In this document: positions 49,932-63,111 of the stretch, in pieces | How positions within the stretch are numbered: position 1 is the first letter of the stretch | Layout: each line of letters begins with the position of its first letter | Source of the DNA: Epichloe hybrida | Lineage: Eukaryota; Ascomycota; Sordariomycetes; Hypocreales; Clavicipitaceae | DNA length: 64,000 nucleotides | Assembly: GCA_019022495.1 (NCBI GenBank) | Contig: JAFEKR010000010.1 | Span: 744,001 to 808,000 of the forward strand | Direction of reading: 5' to 3' | The notes under the pieces: model-generated | What the model saw: the letters and a program-made list of their open reading frames with translations, nothing else | The model's database searches: none | What the model was told of the DNA's origin: nothing | Program-made: the position numbers and the translations under genes

Positions 49932-52900
49932 AATTAATCTCTCTTAACCTTTTTAAGGATATAAACCATTAGCTAGATTATTATATAGCTAATACTCTAA
50001 AGATCTATAAGAAACACACTAGTACCTTATAATAATAAAGCTATAGATAATTAGGAAGATAAAGAACCCTTATAATCTAGAACTATAGATAATAGGGTGT
50101 AATAAACACCACTTAATTCTAATTTAGGTGGAGGTATAAATAATATAACTAAAGAAAAAAGGGTATTATAGTAATGCTATAAGGTTATATAATCTAAGCT
50201 ATATTACCTTTAGAGAAGATAAGAGGTCTTATAAATAAAGGCATAAATTAAAGAGCTTAAGGCAAATCTAGGATTAGCTAGACCTTAAACTAGACCTATA
50301 ATTACCCCTTAATCTAGACCTATAATTACCCCTTAAACATTAGCTATAATTTTACCTATAGTCTATAGTAATATAGTAGTAATTATATAGTAAGGTAGTC
50401 TTATTAAAACGCAGATAAAAATGCCTATATATAAAGGGGAAATATATAAAAGCCTGTAAAATTTCTTAGTAAACTTAGATATACTATTTAAATTAAACTA
50501 CTATACCTTTAAGGATAATATAACTAAGGTAGTATATATAGGTAACTGCCTAGCTAGTAATGTAAAGTAATAGTAAATATATTATATAGCTATAAATAGG
50601 TATATAAATTATTTATTAATTACCTAGGTAAATTTCCTAGAATAGTTAAAAACTAGAATAATAGATATAGGTATAAGACACTTAGAAGTAATAAGGTTAT
50701 TACTAAATCTTAGGCAAAAGAATAGCTAATTATTTTAATCCTTTATATAAGCCTAGGATAAGGTAAAAGCTAAGTTACCTAAAGAAATCCCTATATATCT
50801 AAGAATTATAATCTTTCTAAATAGCTTAAATAATGCTATAAGAAAGTAAATAATTAGTTAAGAGATCCTAATAACCTAAAGCTAACTATAAGGCTAGGGT
50901 AAGAAAGCAAAGGTTATAATAGGTTTAGGCTAAAATAATAAAAAAGGTTAGGACTCTAAAAAAAAGAGGTAATGCTTTTATTTTATATTACCTATAGATA
51001 AGGCATAATAATAAAGTAAAGACTAAGGGAGAAGATTATCCCTAGTATACTATAAATATAGAAAGCCTAGGTATACTATACTAACTTATTAGGCACTAGA
51101 TTATTTTACCTATAAAAGTACTAAATATATAACTAAGAAGCATAGGGAAAGTAGTAATAAAGCTATGTCTCCTAATATAATACTAGTTTAATTAGTATAA
51201 ACCTAGGAATATAATCTTACTATAGAATACCCTATAAATAATAGAATAAGAATATAAGTATCTTTATAATAAGATAACTAGTGGTTAGCTATATAAGCGC
51301 TATTTAATATAAGTATATAGTCTTTAATAATTTATCTAAAATTATTATTAAAAAAGGATTAGGAGAATATAATTTAATTAGATAGAATATTAAAGAGTGT
51401 AAGTAAAAAAGTGATTTTATATTAAGGAATTCTAAAAAAATTAGTTAAGATAAAAGATAGTATAGGATTTGCAAAGGTTTACTAAGTTAGCTACTTTATT
51501 ACTAATATAAGTAAAGGGATAATTCTAGGTATAGACTAGATTAAAGAGTATTTACCTATAATTATATATTAGGAGTATAAATACTAGAGATATTTAGTAA
51601 TAATAGAATATCTCTCCTTTACTTATAGTAAGTAATAAGTATATAAAGAGAAAAAAATAGTAGTAATTACTTTATTATTAGAAGTAATAAAGATTAGGCT
51701 AAGTATTCTAGAAAATAAAAATTAAAAAGAAAAAGAAAAAGGCTAATTAAAGAACCTAGTAGTAATAATTATATAAATAAATAGTAAAGTAGCTATATAA
51801 ATCCTAGAGTATGCTTATTTATAGTAAAAAAGTAAAGGTATTATAGTTATACTAATTCTAGAAAACATAAAGCTATATTTTTTCTAAAGAGTTAGTAAGT
51901 AAGCTTCTTAAACTAGGAGGTTATACTTATATAATTAAATTAGAAGAAGGGAAAACACTACCTTAAGGGCTTATATATAATTTAGCTAAGAGAGAGCTAG
52001 AGGTTCTTAAAGAGTACCTTATAAGTATATAGTTAAAGGGTAAATTAGAAGATTAATTAGCCTAGCTAAAGCCTTAATTTTATTTATTCTAAAGAAAGGA
52101 GGGAAATTAAGGCTTTATATAAATTATAAGGGCTTAAATAAGATTATAATTAAGAATAAGACCCCTTTACCCCTTATTACTAAAATTCTTAATTAATTAG
52201 TAAGCATAGTTATTTTTATAGTCTTAGATTTAAAAGATATATATTACTAGCTATGCATTTACTTAGGTAATAAGTAGAAAATAGCATTCTATTATTAATA
52301 TAGCCACTTTAAATATCTAGTAATACTATTTAGACTAGTTAATACACTAGTGACTTTTAGGAGTATATTAATAATACTCTTAAAGGACTTATTAATAAGA
52401 CTTACATTATATTAGATGTGCGCTATTATATAGTAATCTATGTCTGGACATAATTGGGCTATACTTATAATATTGGTGCTGGGTTACTAGCACCTGGTTG
52501 TTATATTAAGAAAGATAACTAATTTTAAATTATAATATTTAACACCTGACGGCGAATTGTTAGCTATCCAAGAGGCTTTTCGCACATGGAGCCACTATCT
52601 CGCTTATTTGGCTCACATAATTAAAGTTATTATAGATTATTTAAACTATAAGTACCTTACTATAAAGCTTAAGCTTACTAGTAAGTAAGTAACTATGCTT
52701 AATAAGCTTTATCCTTTTAATTTTAAGATTATATATTATATAAGGAAATTAAATTTTACTAACTTACTTTTAAGAAGACTAGATTTTATAAGTAAGGTAA
52801 GGAAAGAGAAAGTAATAACTATATAACTTCTTACCTTTTTATTTAAATTTATAGATACTAAGAGATAGGAACACTATATTAATATTATTAATGCTATAGG

Positions 52901-54860
52901 CTTTATAAAAACATTACTTAATGTAACTAATAGTTAGTTATAATAACGCTATAATAATACTACTAATATCTAAGGTTTTAAAAAATTATAACTTAACTAT
53001 ATTCCTAAAGAACCTAATAATCTAGATAATCTTAGAAGAGTTATATTAGTAAGGTTATTTAATACTTTTTATACTTCTATTAATAAGTAATAAGCTAGCT
53101 ATAGTAATACTATTAGTACCTAGCGTATGCATTATTTATTACTTAATTATTTTAATTTTCCTATTAGACTAGCTATTACTAATAGAAATAGACTAGTATA
53201 GGTTATTACTAGTAAGTGGCAAGGGCGCCCCTTAAAAACATTACTTATCTATATTCTTATAAGACTAGAAGCATTTATTAAACTAATTACTTATAGAGAT
53301 ATTATAGCTAGGATTTAATCTATTTAGAGAACCTTTTCTAAGTTTAACTCTAACTTTCTAGAAAAGAGCTTAGAATTAAAACCCCTAATTTAAGTCTTAT
53401 TATATAAAGCATAGTAAGGTAATGACTTTACTATAGCTTAATTAAAGTTACTTAAAAGCGGTAATTTAGCTATATCCTAAATATAGTTAATTAGACTCTC
53501 TAAGCTATTAATATTTAAGAATTATATTTTTATTCCTTTAGGTATAAGGAAAGAAATTTTATTACTAACTTATAATAACCCTACTACTAGGCACTAAGGA
53601 GTAAGTAAAACTCTTTATTAGATTATAAACTAATATTATTAGCTAATAATAAAGAAAGATATAAAGGTATATATTAGCACTTATATAAATTATTAGACTT
53701 TAAAACTAAGGCATTATAAACTATATAGTAAGCTAGCTATATTACTAGTGCCTAATTAACCTTTTTAAGAATTATTAATGGATTTTATTACTAGACTTTT
53801 ACTAGTAAAAGATTTAAATTAAACCTATAATATAATTTTAGTTATTATTAACTATTTCATGAAATACAGTATTTATATCCTTATTTTAACGTAACTAACT
53901 AGCAATAGGCTAGTAACTATATTCTTAGAATATGTTTTTAGAGACTATAAAGCCTTAGAAGGTATTATAATAAACTAAGGTTCTATATTTACTAGTGGTT
54001 TCTAGATAACTTTTTGTTATCTTCTTATAATAAAGCGGCTACTTAGCATCGCTTTTTACCCCTAGATAAATAGTTAGATAAAATATTTAAACTAGGTCTT
54101 AGAACATTATTTAAGGGCTTTTACTTATGCTAAACAAACTAATTAGGCGGATAACTTATTAATAGCGTAATTCACATATAATATAAGCAATTACTTAACG
54201 CATAGTTACACACTAGTAAAGGCATTATAAGGTTATAATCCTAGAGGTCTATAGTAAGTAGTAGCAAATATCCCTTTAGTAAATAATTAAGCTAAAAGTA
54301 AGATTTTAGCACTAAGAGAGAAGTATACTATAATTAAGTAGCTTTTAAGTAACTTATAGACTTAGTGTAAAAAATATTATAACTAGAAGAGAACTCTAAT
54401 AAGGTTTAAAGTTAGTAACTATATTTTATTATTAATAAAAAACATTAACCTAAGATACCTTAGTAAGAAGCTAGCTATAAAGTATCTAGGCCCCTATAAG
54501 ATTAAAAAGGTAATTAGAAGTTATAGATTAGTATATTAATTAAAATTACTACCTAGGACTTAATTATATAATATATTTAATATTACTAGTCTTAAACCTT
54601 TTAAAGGGGACCTAATTAATATAGAAAATATGCCCTTACTATAAGATACTATTAAAGATAATAAATAAGAGTTTAAAGTTAAGAGAATTATTTTACACTA
54701 CTATAATAAAAGGTATTATAAATATCTAGTTAAATAAAAGGGCTATAATGCTTTAGAGAATTCTTAGGTATTAAAAAGGGATTTTATTACTAGAGAAATT
54801 ATTAATAACTATAAGCAATAGCTAAGTAGTAAAGTTAATATAAGGTAATTATGTTTTATA
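49932..54860 (+). pseudogene. Gypsy-1 gag-pol remains
   Basis: Plus-strand remains of gag and protease, then reverse transcriptase (about 52050-52390) with LRLYINYKGLNKII and an NTLVTF fragment. RNase H with GELLAIQEAFRTWSHYLAYL lies at about 52550-52610, integrase at about 53570-54300, and a chromodomain-like YKYLVK near 54720-54740. Only about 150 bp separate the middle of RT from RNase H, so the catalytic YxDD and connection part is missing. The stretch 52400-52625 is nearly free of RIP. Confidence 0.75.
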
Positions 54861-56758
54861 ACTTAATATACTAAAGATATTAGAAAATAAAGTTAATTTA
54901 CTTAGATAACTTAAATAATCTATTATATAGCTACTAAGCACCTATCCCTTTATAATAGAGTTAGCCCTTAAGACTACTAGTCCCTTATTATTATTAGTAG
55001 CTATAGAAGCTATAGAGAAAGAGGCCTTAGGAGTATTTTTATTATTAAAATCCCTCTCTTTATATATATAAACCTAAAGTATACTAAGGAGCTTAATAAA
55101 ACTAATATATTTAGGTAAATTAATAGTATTTAGTATAAACTACTAGTAAGTTAGTTAAGTATTAGCTATATATATTAAGAAAGCTTACCTTTAGGATATT
55201 CTAGGCTATAAAGTAAAGATAGTTTATAATATTAATCTAAGTCTTTAGATTTATAGTGTTACTTAGTAACACTATTATAGTATATTTATTATATTTTACC
55301 TTATAAGTAGTATTAGTAAATATTTAAGTGTAGTAAATATAACTATACTTATTAGAATTTTTATAAACTAGGATAGCATTCTATAGCTTTTTCTTTACTT
55401 TTATAATAGGCTAGTAGTAAGTTAGTAGTAATTTAGTGTCTAGGAAATAGGATTATACTTACTTTATTTTAATAGTAATAGCTACCTTTAGGAGTAGCTT
55501 TAATAAGTTTAAATAGCTTATTATAAAGCTATATAATTTAAGCTAAAGTCTAGTAGTATATTAGTAATAACTAGGTAAATTCTAGTTAAGAGAGATATAC
55601 TACAATATAGTTTTTATTATTTTAGAAGTAATAAGTATATTTTATTAAATAGCCTATTAAATATTAGCTATAAAGAAGTAATAAGTAAGTAAAGAAGTTA
55701 TACTTAAAGATTTATTATATTTAGCTAGGAAGGTTTTTTTATTAATAAGGTATCCTAGAATCTTATAGGTGCTATTTTTTAGGAGAATATTCTATATTAT
55801 TACTTACTAATAATAGCGTATATATAGAATCTTTTTTAAAGTTATTTTACTAGTAGTAAGTTAGTAATAAAGATACTATAAGGATATAATAAACTTATAA
55901 TAAGATTTTAAAAGAAGTTTACTTTTAAGGAGACTTTATAGGAGATTTCTTAGTTAATAGATTTTCTTAAGGTATTAATAAAGGTAAAGTTTAGGTATAA
56001 GACTTAGATATAGTAAACTAGCTATAAGTTAGCTATAATAAACTAGATAGGGAAGTTATACTAATAAAAGTATAAACTTATAAGCTAGATAAGGGTAAGA
56101 AACTAAGATAAATAAGGATAGATAATAATAATAATTAGGGACTAAAAGAGGTTAGTAACTACTAAGTAATAGTAATAAGAGAGCTATTACTTAGCTAGTA
56201 AGGGTAACTTATAAGGTTAAGGAATATTATAAAAGAAAGGAAAAGTGTAAAAGAGGGGAAAAATTAGTCTCTTTTATATTAACCCTAGACCCCTTAAGTG
56301 ATTTAATACACTATATATAGGTAATTTACAAATTATAATAATAACTATTAGCATTACTAAACATATATATGCTTAATAGCTATAAGCTTATAGTAACCAT
56401 AATATAAGCCCTCTAGTTAGACTATTTAAAACCCTAGTATTAGGTACCTTATTTATTTAACTAATTACAAAAATTAACATAGGTTATCTATATTGTTTTT
56501 TCTACCTATATAATAGGCAATAATATTATTTCGCTATAGTAAAGCTATGTGTAAGCTACTATTAGAACATTACTAACTATAATAAGGGGTTATTTTTAAT
56601 TAGTAGTATTATTATTATTATTTCTTTTTATTTACCTATATATCTAAATATAAGGTGCCTTATCTTATTTTTCCTTATAAAGCTCTAATATAGTAACTAC
56701 GCCCTAAGTAAGTAGCTTATTTTATAATTAAGGTTAATTATATATAAGGGGGGTATTA
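54861..56758 (+). repeat. Long Gypsy-1 region between pol and 3' LTR
   Basis: 1.9 kb after the chromodomain without a recognised domain. Read through RIP-type stops, one plus frame (about 54990-56290) stays free of other breaks, so an extra ORF is possible. The same region is conserved in the minus-strand copy (20401-21128 and 30581-32100). Confidence 0.45.
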
Positions 56759-57028
56759 TATTAGGAGCGTAAAGGTTAAAGATAGGATATTTATTAAAGC
56801 AAGTCTTTAGAGAACCTTTAGGCTATATAAATAATAAAGAGGCTAGCTAGCTATAAGATAGCTATATGCTTATAGAGCGAGGTATTTATTAAAGACTATA
56901 TATATTATTAGTACTAGGTTAGAGATTAAAACCTTTACGCACCCGCCCCTAGCTAGTATCTATCTAGCAGCGACTGCGATAGTCTTAGCTATCACTTCGT
57001 TCTTAACCTTTTGGTGCAAGCCGTGACA
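56759..57028 (+). repeat. Gypsy-1 3' LTR
   Basis: 270 bp, starting TATTAGGAGCG (RIP form of TGTCAGGAGCG) and ending intact GCAAGCCGTGACA. Confidence 0.9.
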
Positions 57029-57244
57029 CTATTCCCTTCTATAAAAAAGGAATCATTGTGGTTACAGAAGACTTCCCTTCTATAAAACAGGAAGCGCACA
57101 AGCGATATAGAAGCTTTTCCCTTCTATAAAAAGGAAAATCAGCGCGGATAGAAGCTTTTCCCTTCTATAAAAAGGATTTCTGTACGAATAGAAGACTTCC
57201 CTTCTATAAAATTAGAAGATAGCTACCAATTAACAAGGTCAGGG

Positions 57245-60200
57245 ACCTCCAGTCCCTGATCTTAGTGCGCAAGAGGTTCTAAATAACTAGCTAAAAGAGC
57301 AGGTTATTAAACAACAAAATTCTATTAATCTAGTAATACAGAAGCTAGAGTCCTTAACTTTAGCTATTAATGATAGACCTATGGAGGGTGTGGAAGCTAC
57401 TAAGCCTGCTAGTTAGCAGCAAGTTTAACAGCCTATTTAGCAAGATAAGGCGCCTGAATCTAGCTCTGTATAAGCTGCCTTTAATAATTCGATTATTAAG
57501 GAATTTAATAAGAGGGTTTATAGCTTCCCTAAGACTGCTAAGCTTAAAGGAGCTGAAAATTTCGATTAATGGAAACAAGCCCTAGCTATCTAATTTAGAG
57601 CTTTAGGCATGCCTAATTTTCTAGATAATCCGGATATTTCTAAGGTGCTAGGGGACGCTAACCAAGCTATTATCCTTATGTTACTAAGGGATAGTTATAC
57701 AGAAGGCCCCTAAGCTGCTATAACTTAGCAAAAATCACCTAAAGAAGCCTATAAGTTACTTATTAGGCAATATTCACATAGCGTTAAAATCCAGAGGGGG
57801 TCCCTATATTCTGAATTTCATAACCTGAATTTTCATGGATTTAAGAGGACTTTAGAAGCCTTTAATGCAGTCTTTAATAATCTACTAGCTAGATTATTGA
57901 TTTTAGGGGTCCTAATTAATCCTATAGATTAGGTTAATCAATATCTTTAATCCCTAAAATTAACCTTCCCTTAGTAGGCTAAGAGGCAACGATTTAGCAT
58001 GCGTATAAATAGGGCTATAGGGGTCCCCCTAGAAGCCCTAAATCTTAAATTTCTAATGGCAGACCTTCTAGCTAAACAGAGGGATAAGTTATCTACGGTA
58101 GCCAAAGCCCTGAATTATAGGGCTAAAGACCTAGAAAAGGGTGCTAAAGACAAGGAAAAGGCCCCTAAAGGTTAGAAGAAGAAGAAAGAAGGCTCTGAAG
58201 AAAATAAGGGCTCTTCTAATTCTAATAAGAAGAAAAAGAAGTAAAAGGGTTAAAAATCAGATAAAAAGGATACTAAAGAACTTACAGAGAGTTCTTTTAT
58301 GCTAGGAAATTATAACCTTTCTAACGGAGCACTTAATTCGTACAAGAAACCTAGTAATTACAAGACTAGTTATAAGAGCTCTAGCAATAGTAGCTCTAAT
58401 TCTAGCTCTAGTGATTCAGATAATGAAAAACAAGAAATTAATACCTTAAATGGTTTTAATTATTACAGTAAAGACATAAAAAAGGCCCTCTTATATAATA
58501 CAGGTTTAACCGTATATATAGTTAATTCTAGGGAGGTCTTTAGGGATTATACCCCTTATAAGAAGGGGGAATCTAACCCTATCATAACCAGTGGTAGCCC
58601 TATTTATCCTAAGGGTCATAGTAGTGCTGTTTTTAAGGTCTTATATTAAAAGAAACCTAATAAATATAGGACCTTAGTGCTAAAGGACGCTCTATATTTT
58701 CCTTAGCTTAATGTTAATATAGTTAGTGACCTTATTTACTATATATCTAGCGGTTGCTTTATAAAAAACTATCTTTATCTTAAAGATAGGTCTTGTATTA
58801 CTGCCCTAGATATAGAAAAACATGGTTTTTTCTTTCACGTTAAAAACCAATCTACACTAATGTTACATAAAGGGCCTTGTAAAAAATCTCATTATATCCG
58901 ACCTTTTACCTATGCTAGCTTTAGGGGTCATAGCTATCCGATTAGCTACCCTATAGAGGTTTAAATTCCCTCTAAAAAGCCGGATTAGGCTTCTGATTTG
59001 GATGAAGTCGCTAAAATTGATGAAGATAATGATATTAAAGAAATCATACGGGATGATTTAGGGGATTTAGTCCCTTCTCCAACGCCTATAGCCCTAGGCT
59101 AGGTCCCTTATAAATCTAAAGATATAGATTTAGGGGTATTAGAGGGCCTTAGTGAAGGAAAAAGGTCCCTAATACCTCCCTAAGAGGCCTGTGGTTCTTA
59201 AGGGGCCTAGCAGGGGACTGACGGAGAGGGCCCTAATCTAGACCTAAATCTAGACCTTAATTCAGGCCCTAAAGACCTTTAATATCAAAAGTTACTAGAA
59301 CTAGCTAGCCTATGGCATGTATAATTAGGGCACCTAGGGCTTCCTTTGCTAAAGAAAACAAGCCTTATAACTAAAGGAATCCCTGATTTTTCTAAAATTA
59401 AGGATAAAGACTTTAAATATATAGCTTATAATTAATCTAAGGCAGTTAGAAGACCTAGGAAATTAGCTATCCCTAACCCCCGTAGAGCTCTAGATTAAAT
59501 AGAGGGGGATACGCTAAAAATCAGCCCTATACCATACAATAAACAGTTAATTTGCTTATTTCTAGTTAATCAAAAAACTAGATATAAGTGGGTGTTCTTA
59601 TTACCTAATAAGGAAGGCCTAACTGTTTATAGGGCTATTAAGGGCTTCTTCAGAGGGCTTAAAAATTAACTAGGTTAATATCCTAGGCACCTTCACTTTA
59701 ATAGGGGCTAAGAAATCGATTTTAGTTATTAAACCTAGTTAAATTCTAAAGGGATTAAATTTATAACTTCTAGTCCCTATATCTATAAGCAAAATGGATT
59801 AGCAAAGCGTTCTATTTGTACTATTCTAGATTAATTAAGGGCTACTATCTAGTAGGCAAAATTACCGTTATATCTATAGTGTTTTGTATTACCTGCAGTT
59901 ATTAACCTAGTTAATATAACTGCTAATACCACTAAGAATAAAAGCCCTAAATAACTGCTAGCTAGGGAGCTAAATTAGCCCTGTACAACTAATATTAGCA
60001 GTATTAGAGCCATAGGATCTCACTGTAAGATTCTAATCCCCCTAGAAAAACAACTTAAAGCCTAGAAGTTAGCAGCTAGGACTATCCCTAGAAGGTTATT
60101 AGCTACACTAGGTTCTAACACCTATCTAGTGTATATCCCCTCTAAAAAGCTAGTTATAAAGACTAGTTTTATTAAGATTATAGAGCCTATAGGTCCTATC

Positions 60201-61253
60201 TCTAAAGGATTACCTAGGCTTTCTATAGGGGATAACCCTTTAGAGGGGGAAAATAATTTAGAAAATCAAGATCTAAATTAAGGTTTAAAGGATTACCCTA
60301 TAGAAAACATAGGAGGTCCCCCTATAGGTTAAGAAAAACACCCTATAGGGCCTGTACAACCCCCTAAGGAACCGATTCTAGAGGCCTCAGAGGAGGCCAC
60401 GCCCGTAACTTCCACAAAGTGGGCCTGGGGGCTAAAACGTACTAAAGAATAGGCTTATTTACAAGCTTAAAAAGGATAAAGAAAATAATCCTTTAAAATA
60501 CAAGGCCTAACTCATTACTAAGGGATTTATGCAAATCAAAGGCCTAGATTACCTAGAGACCTTTGCAGCTACAAGCATTCCCCTTAGCTAGAGGATTTTA
60601 CTAGCCCTAGTGGCTTAGAATAACTAGGAAATCAAATAGGTTGATTTTATAGGAGCTTTTCTTAATAGTAAGCTATAATAACAGATTTATATGGTTATTC
60701 CAGACGGATTTATTGAATTCCTTAAAGCAAATCCTAAATTAGCTAAATTAGCTAAAAGTTTTGGCTATAAACCCTCTAAAGATTAAGTAATTCTATTATA
60801 AAAATCTTTATATAGCCTAAAACAAAGCTTAAGGGAGTGACAATAAGCACTAATTGCAGTGCTAAAGTCCCTAGGATTTAGCCCTCTAATTTCTAACCTA
60901 GCTATATTCTATAATTCCTTTACTAAAACCTTTATCATCACATATGTGAATGATTGTCTTCTAATTGGACCGGATTTACGTTATATCTAAAGACTTAAAA
61001 AGGAACTTTATAAAGTCTATCTAATAGAAGATAGGGGGCTAGCTGAATTCTTCTTAGGGGTTCAAATTATACGAGATAGACCTAATAGGGTCCTAAAAAT
61101 TCATTAATCTCAGTATATCTCAGAGGCTTTAAATTAATTTAATATGCTAGATAGTAAGCCTATTAGTATACCTCTTTAGCTAGGCGTTTTAGCTACGCAA
61201 ACTACTAAGCTTTTAATAGCTAGCGAAATTAAGCTCTATTAGTGTATTATAGG
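57245..61253 (+). pseudogene. Copia gag-pol remains, gag to RT
   Basis: Gag-like part about 57290-58290 (ALNLKFLMADLLAKQRDK near 58040, Lys-rich end). A 116-codon piece at 58299-58649 is still open and holds the protease region: LYNTGLTVYIVNSREVF, with Asn where the catalytic Asp of D(T/S)G belongs. GAG-pre-integrase motif LWHV-stop-LGHLGLPLLKK near 59310-59360, integrase about 59490-60100, reverse transcriptase about 60420-61245 with QVDFIGAFLN-like and YVNDCLLIG (YVDD with Asp changed to Asn) near 60943-60970. The order protease-integrase-RT is diagnostic for Ty1/Copia. Many Gln and Trp codons are now stops. Confidence 0.85.
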
Positions 61254-63111
61254 CAGAGTATTGTTTGTAGTGTAGTTAGTGTAGTTTTTAGGAAAAATTT
61301 GTATTTATAGTGTAGTTTTTTTTTTCTTGTAGTTAGTGTAGTGTAGTTTTTTTTTTTTTATAGTGTAATATATTGTAGGTTTTTTTTTTTATAGTTAGTG
61401 TAGTGTAGTTTTTTTTTACTTATAGTGTAGTGTAGTTAGTGTAGTTACTAACTACACTAACTATAAAAACTATAATGTAGTATTAGTAAAAAAAAAAGTG
61501 AGCCTTTTTATTATATAATGTTATTATAAGGATTAAAAGAAAGCTAGTTATATAGAAGCTTTTATTATTACCTATTTTACTTTATTAGTTATAGAATTTA
61601 TAATATTTACTTTTTTTTAAGAATTTTACTATAACTAGGGTTATTTATAATATTATACCTTTTTAATAATACTATTATACTTATTACTTTATTTTACTAA
61701 TATAACTTTAAGAAAAACCTTCTAATTATTTTATTTACTATTATTATTAATTATTTTATATTTTTATTATTAATTTAATTAAAAAATACCCTAAACTAAT
61801 ATAATTAAATTAAATTAGAAATCTAAATAAATATATAAAAGTTAATAGAATATATACTTAGTACTTTAATATTATTATTAATATAATAAGAACTTAAAAA
61901 AAGCTTAAACTATTTATTTACTATTTAAACTAATTAAATATTACTTTAAGTTTATAATTCTAAAGCTTTAAGAAGTTATATATAGTAACTTTATATATCT
62001 TATTATAATAATATATAAAGAAAGAATATAATAGACTAATATTTATAATTTATTAATAGATAACTAATAGTATTATTTTAATTACCCTATATAGCTTAAA
62101 TAAGCTATAAAAATAAGTTTAACTTATTTTTAAAAATAATACTAGGACTTGGTTTTATATAATATACTATACTTATTATAAAAGCTTTAATAACTTTTAT
62201 AACCTTAATTACTATTATTACTATAATTACTATTATTTTACTTTTATTATTATTTTAAAAAAATATAAAAGAGAAAACATTTTTATAATATTAATATTTT
62301 TAAAAACCTTAAAATACTAAGTTATTAAAGGCTATAGCTTTTACTATAGTAATTTACTTATAATTACTAGTATTTATATTTAAGTTATTTATTTATTATT
62401 TATTTATTATTAAACTTTAACACTAATAATATTATAAGTAATCTTAGTAATCTTAGTAATACTAGTAATATTAGTAATATTAGTATTATAAGCTATTATA
62501 AGCTATAATAAGATATTATAAGCTACTTATATTAAGTTTACTAGTAGTTTTTTTTATAGTTTTTTTAAAATAAGTAATAATAATAATTTATAGAAATATA
62601 AAATAATTTATAGAAATATAAAATAATTTATAGAAATATAAAATAATTTATAGAAATAGTAAATAATATAATAAGAAGGTTTTTCTTTAAGTTATATTAG
62701 GGAAATAAAGTATTAAGTTAAATAGTATTATTAAAAAAGTATAATATTATATATAACCTTACTTAGTTATAATAAAATTATAAAAATAATATAATATTAT
62801 AAATTCTATAACTAATTTAATAAAATAGGTAATAATAAAAGCTTTTATATAACTAGCTTTCTTTTAACCTTATAGATACTAATAACTAATAAAAAGTCTA
62901 ATACTATATTTGTAGTGTTTGTAGTTAGTGTAGTTTAGGAAAAAAAATTTGTAGTGTAATGTATTGTAGTTTTTTTTTTTTGTAGTTAGTGTAGTGTAGT
63001 TTTTTTTTCCTTGTAGTTAGTGTAGTTTATAGTGTAGTGTAGTTTGTAGTGTAGTTACTACACTACACTACAAATACTACACTACGCTACACGTTTTAGT
63101 GCAATACTCTG
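61254..63111. mobile_element. hAT-1b, non-autonomous DNA transposon (1858 bp)
   Basis: Perfect inverted ends CAGAGTATTG (61254-61263) and CAATACTCTG (63102-63111), flanked by a perfect 8-bp TSD ATTATAGG (61246-61253 and 63112-63119). It interrupts the Copia between RT and RNase H. It is inverted relative to hAT-1a and homologous over its whole length, including the sub-terminal TAGTGTAGT blocks. Confidence 0.95.

Larger units (their letters stand above)
49662..57028 (+). mobile_element. Gypsy-1, complete Ty3/Gypsy chromovirus-type element
   Basis: Two 270-bp LTRs (49662-49931 and 56759-57028) running TGTCAGGAGCGCAGAGG to GCAAGCCGTGACA where unmutated, with a perfect 5-bp TSD CTATT (49657-49661 and 57029-57033). 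A polypurine tract AAGGGGGG lies just before the 3' LTR. The interior is 6.8 kb and plus-oriented. LTR differences are mostly C/T and G/A. It sits in the Copia leader, so it is younger than the Copia. Confidence 0.93.
49605..57225. repeat. Array of six hairpin units of about 41 bp in the Copia leader (split by Gypsy-1)
   Basis: Units at about 49612-49639, 49653-49661 plus 57034-57053, 57068-57094, 57110-57140, 57151-57179 and 57191-57219. Each has the constant loop CCCTTCTATAAAA between short arms that pair: GACTTCC with GGAAG, ATTCC with GGAAT, TTTTCC with GGAAAA. Different arms remain complementary. The last two units are imperfect. Gypsy-1 inserted in the second unit. Confidence 0.8.

Noticed and set aside
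57034..57225. CRISPR-like array (regular about 41-bp repeats)
   Set aside because: Repeats are hairpins in a retrotransposon leader of a eukaryote, arms vary, and there are no spacers of foreign type or cas genes.
57360..57585. Two overlapping 71-72-codon ORFs on opposite strands
   Set aside because: Both are out of frame with the Copia gag sequence that runs through this region.
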